Assembly (NCBI RefSeq): GCF_024323335.1
Contig: NC_066583.1
Location: 412,126,031 to 412,190,030, forward strand
Direction: 5' to 3'
Length of the DNA stretch: 64,000 nt
Source: Lathyrus oleraceus
Lineage: Eukaryota; Streptophyta; Magnoliopsida; Fabales; Fabaceae
Shown piece by piece: positions 61,560 to 64,000 of this stretch (positions are counted from its first letter, which is position 1; the number at the start of each line of letters is the position of its first letter). The notes beneath the pieces are model-generated. The model saw nothing but the letters and a program-made list of their open reading frames with translations, did not search any database and was not told the origin of the DNA. A program made the position numbers and the translations under genes.

Positions 61560-62130
61560 TGACAACTATTAGGCTCGAGTCAGTCTCCCTTTTAGTTTGT
61601 TGTTTCCCTGGTCTCTGGTTAGGAGAGAGTTTCTCCCCTGTTAAGGGGCACTACGTCGCCCTGATTCTCATACCAGATGAGATACGTAGGCAGGAGATCG
61701 TGCAAGATCTCCTCGAGCACCCTTTTCTTTTTCTGTGTGTGTTTTGCTTGACAGCTATTAGGTCCGAGTTCCAGACTCCCTATTAGTTTGTCGTCGCCCT
61801 TTTTCTTTTTAAACCTGTTTGTCTCTTTTGACGTCTCAGCGTCTCTTTGTGTTGGTATGGTAACTATTAGGTCCGAGTTCCAGACTCCTTATTAGTTTGT
61901 TTCTCCCCTGTTAAGGGGAACTACGTCGCCCTGATTCTCATACCAGATGAGATACGTAGGAAGGAGATTGAGCGAGATCTCTCGAGGCAACCTTTTGTTT
62001 TTTTGAGTGTGTTTAACCTTTTTGTTTCTTTTGACGTCTCAGCGTCTCCTTCTCTTTGTGTTTGTATGACAGCTATTAGGCTCGAGTTCCAAACTCCCTT
62101 TTAGTTTGTCAATCTGACAACCTTTTTCCT
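61560..62130 (+). repeat. Modular repeats in solo LTR 2
   Basis: A TCTCCCCTGTTAAGGGG block with the following ACTACGTCGCCCTGATTCTC and GAGATACGTAGG parts occurs at 61632 and again at 61912 (shift 280 bp). A CTATTAGG(C/T)(T/C)CGAGT block ending in TTAGTTTGT occurs near 61565, 61755, 61863 and 62072. The modules are interleaved, so the segment grew by several duplications. Confidence 0.75.
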
Positions 62131-62468
62131 CTTTGTGTGTGTTTAGAGTCGGATGTAAGACCATCTATTGGCATTTTGTTTCCTTTTGTTGGGTTATTGT
62201 TTGGAGTCGGATGTAAGACCATTTATTGGCATTCTGTTTCCTTGTGTGTGTTGTTTGTTTGGAGTCGGATGTAAGTCCATGTATTGGCATTTTGTTTCCT
62301 TTTGTTTGGTTATTGTTAGGAGTTGGATGTAAGTCCATGGATTGGCATTCCGTTTCCTGTTGAGTTTTTCTTTTGACGTCTCAGCGTTTTTTTTTCGGTG
62401 TTTTGTTTCGGCGTGCCTTAGCCGAACTACGACAGCTCGGATTCTCATTCCATATGAGATACGTAGGC
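61679..62468 (+). repeat. Repeated GAGATACGTAGGC module in solo LTR 2
   Basis: GAGATACGTAGG(C/A) at 61679-61691, 61949-61961 and 62456-62468, each after a GATTCTCAT block. It is the reverse complement of the module in solo LTR 1, and both lie toward the 3' end of the LTR in its own sense, so it is an ancestral feature of the family. Confidence 0.8.
62145..62375 (+). repeat. 58-bp tandem repeat, four copies, in solo LTR 2
   Basis: GAGT(C/T)GGATGTAAG starts at 62145, 62204, 62262 and 62320 (periods 59, 58, 58). Each unit continues CCAT(N)TATTGGCATT and TGTTTCCTTTTG. Copies differ at a few bases each. Confidence 0.85.
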
Positions 62469-62884
62469 ATAGGATGCGATGTCCTAGCGAGCATGTTCCC
62501 CATTTCCCCGAACTACGTTGACTCTGTTGTTTGTTTCTGACAAACTACGTAGGCCCAGGATGCGACATCCTGCCGAGTCCCCTTCCTCTATCTTCTTCCA
62601 CCTATTTATTATTCCAGTGTGTGTGCATTTCTTTGAGCAGTTATTTAGCAACCTTATTCTATTCTTGTAAGCGTGGATCCCGTCGAGTACGACGGACGTG
62701 AGGGGTGCTATTACCTTCCCCTTGCGTAACCGACTCCCGTACCTTGCAATCTCTGGTCGTAAGACCGTTCCTTTCCCTTTTCTTAGGTTAGTCCTGCGCT
62801 TCCTTTCCGTCATAGGATGAATAGCGTCGGTGGCGGCTCTGTAAACTTGTTTTTTTCCCGCCGGTTGTTTTTCGCGTTGCGACA

Positions 62885-62889
62885 CTAAA
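62885..62889. repeat. Target-site duplication CTAAA, right copy
   Basis: Exact match to 59012-59016, directly after the CA terminus of solo LTR 2. Confidence 0.9.
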
Positions 62890-63136
62890 TAAGGATATTC
62901 ATTGGCTTGTTTTCGATTTTTATTTTCATCTCATTTTTATTTCATTAGGATATTATAATTAATCAAATGGTGGATTAACTGTTAAGGCCAACAAATAATT
63001 TACCTTATTTTCTAAAAGAAATTTGATTTTGGTCCAATACCAAATAGTCTTTCTCAAAGTATATTAATCCTAAATAAATTCAAATTCACCGTATTTAAAT
63101 AATATTCTCTTAACATTATTTAAATTAATTTTGATT
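62890..63136. other. AT-rich spacer
   Basis: AT-rich sequence without a recognised feature. It may already be a very diverged part of the tandem array that follows. Confidence 0.4.
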
Positions 63137-64000
63137 GAAAAGGAGAATAGTAAGCCTCCACTTCACTATCTCTCGATTATTCGAATAATTGGCGTACGTC
63201 ATATTACTCGGATCTTCGTCATTCAATAAAAAACTCTATAAATTTAAAATCATTTCCCTGATTTAATTATAAATTCTAAAAGCTTTATTTTAATAATTAA
63301 TCTTTGAATGAAAAGGAGAATAGTAAGCATCTGCTTCACTATCTCTCGATTATCCGAATAATTGGCGTTCGCCACATTACTCGAATCTTCGTCATTCAAT
63401 AAAAACCCTAATAATCATACAAAATATAAAGCATATTCCTAAATTAAGGTAATACTCAAAATATATGTAAATTTTAAAACTTGGGATGAAAAAGGATATA
63501 GGAAGCCTCCGCTTCACTATTTCTCAATTACTCGAATGATTGGCGTACGCCACATCACTTGAATTCTTGTCACCCGATTAAATAAATCATTCAAATTCAA
63601 ATTATCTTCCTATATCAAATACAACATCTCGGGACATATCCTTTATAAATTAAATTTTGGATGAAAAAGAATGGGAGGCGTTCGCCTCACCATTTATTGA
63701 ATAATTGAATGATTGGCGCTCGCCACATTGTTCTGATTATCGACTTCCGATTAATACATTTTAATTAAACTTGGATAAAGGAATAAGTGGCGCACACCTC
63801 ATTATTCTTTCAATAAGCAAGTAGGAGGCGTACGCCTCACTACCGTGCATATTCAACATCCGCAAACAAACTTTCAAAATAATTTGAACGAAAAAAGGAG
63901 TAGAAGGCGGTCGCCTTATTATTCCTAGAAAGAATTAGACGATTGGTGTGCACCACATTGCTCAATCTTTTGTCGTTCTTCAAAAAATATCTCAAACATG
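63137..64000. repeat. Degenerate tandem repeat, ~175-bp unit with GGCG...CGCC palindromes (continues off the right edge)
   Basis: Units start at GAAAA(A)GG(A)-like blocks at 63137, 63310, 63488, 63663 and 63890 (steps 173, 178, 175, 227). Each has a GCCTCCGCTTCACTA-like block, then TCGAATAATTGGCG followed by a CGCCACATTACTCG-like block, and usually CGTCATTCAATAA. The last step holds extra half-units (about 63,775-63,840). Palindromes such as GGCGTACGCC and GAGGCGTACGCCTC (63825-63838) recur. No reading frame runs through it. It is unrelated to the 180-bp satellite by eye. Confidence 0.75.

Larger units (their letters stand above)
59017..62884 (+). mobile_element. Solo LTR 2, Ogre/Tat-like Ty3-gypsy, 3,868 bp
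   Basis: Begins TGTAACACCTCAAAATTTGC and ends CGCGTTGCGACA, with a perfect 5-bp TSD and no element body on either side. Opposite in orientation to solo LTR 1 and about 1.1 kb shorter. Its last 250 bp matches the end block of LTR 1 (GGATCCCGTCGAGTACGACG; GGCGGCTCTG; CCCGCCGGTTG). The middle has a TATA box at 60241-60247 and then a CT-rich leader (CTCTCTCTC near 60,316). The 3' third holds several internal repeats, listed separately. It arose by LTR-LTR recombination of a full element. Confidence 0.87.

Noticed and set aside
51455..62884. One large inverted-repeat element flanked by the two LTRs
   Set aside because: Each LTR has its own different TSD (CCTAC and CTAAA) and they differ in length, so they are two separate insertions.
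62194..62885. Two minus-strand ORFs (84 and 133 codons) at the end of solo LTR 2
   Set aside because: They lie in the LTR tandem repeats and the conserved LTR end, which is non-coding in this lineage.

Overview
The window is plant nuclear DNA and holds no intact host protein-coding gene that I can name. Three things point to a legume, most likely tribe Fabeae (pea/vetch/lentil group): a SIRE/Maximus-type Ty1-copia element with an envelope-like ORF, two very long solo LTRs whose ends look like Ogre/Tat Ty3-gypsy LTRs, and a huge AT-rich satellite array. The species assignment is inference from family knowledge.

Layout. (1) Positions 1 to about 48,560 are one head-to-tail satellite array with a monomer of about 180 bp (roughly 225 monomers). 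It runs off the left edge. It has two monomer classes and a higher-order repeat (HOR) structure whose period changes: about 2,155 bp (12-mer) near 3-6.5 kb, about 1,418 bp (8-mer) near 10.8-15.6 kb, and about 1,981 bp (11-mer, with 9-mer variants) from about 16 kb on. A 1,980-bp HOR unit is duplicated in tandem near 19.7-23.7 kb with no difference that I could see. (2) At 30,145-38,028 a single 7,884-bp copia element on the minus strand interrupts the array. It has 1,395-bp LTRs that are nearly identical, a 5-bp GTCTC target-site duplication, a PBS and a PPT. It keeps gag, protease and the env-like region but has lost nearly all of integrase and reverse transcriptase, so it is a non-autonomous derivative. 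Its gag-pro frame ends in TAG CAA CTA with the env-like frame continuing in phase, the same leaky-stop arrangement reported for soybean SIRE1. (3) At about 48.56 kb the array decays into ordinary repeat-rich DNA, with a possible LTR fragment and an intronless, frameshifted copy of a STE20/SPS1-like kinase (49.0-49.9 kb). (4) Two solo LTRs follow: 51,455-56,461 (minus, TSD CCTAC) and 59,017-62,884 (plus, TSD CTAAA). They are in opposite orientation with about 2.5 kb of low-copy-looking, possibly genic DNA between them. (5) The right edge (63.1-64.0 kb) is a degenerate tandem array of about 175-bp units built around GGCG-TACGCC-like palindromes.

How it fits together: the array looks like a heterochromatic or centromere-type satellite domain with its decayed border visible. 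The copia element landed after the surrounding HOR units had been amplified, because the HOR spacing is restored exactly when the element and one TSD copy are removed. Short ORFs inside the satellite and the LTRs are chance open frames and are not annotated as genes.
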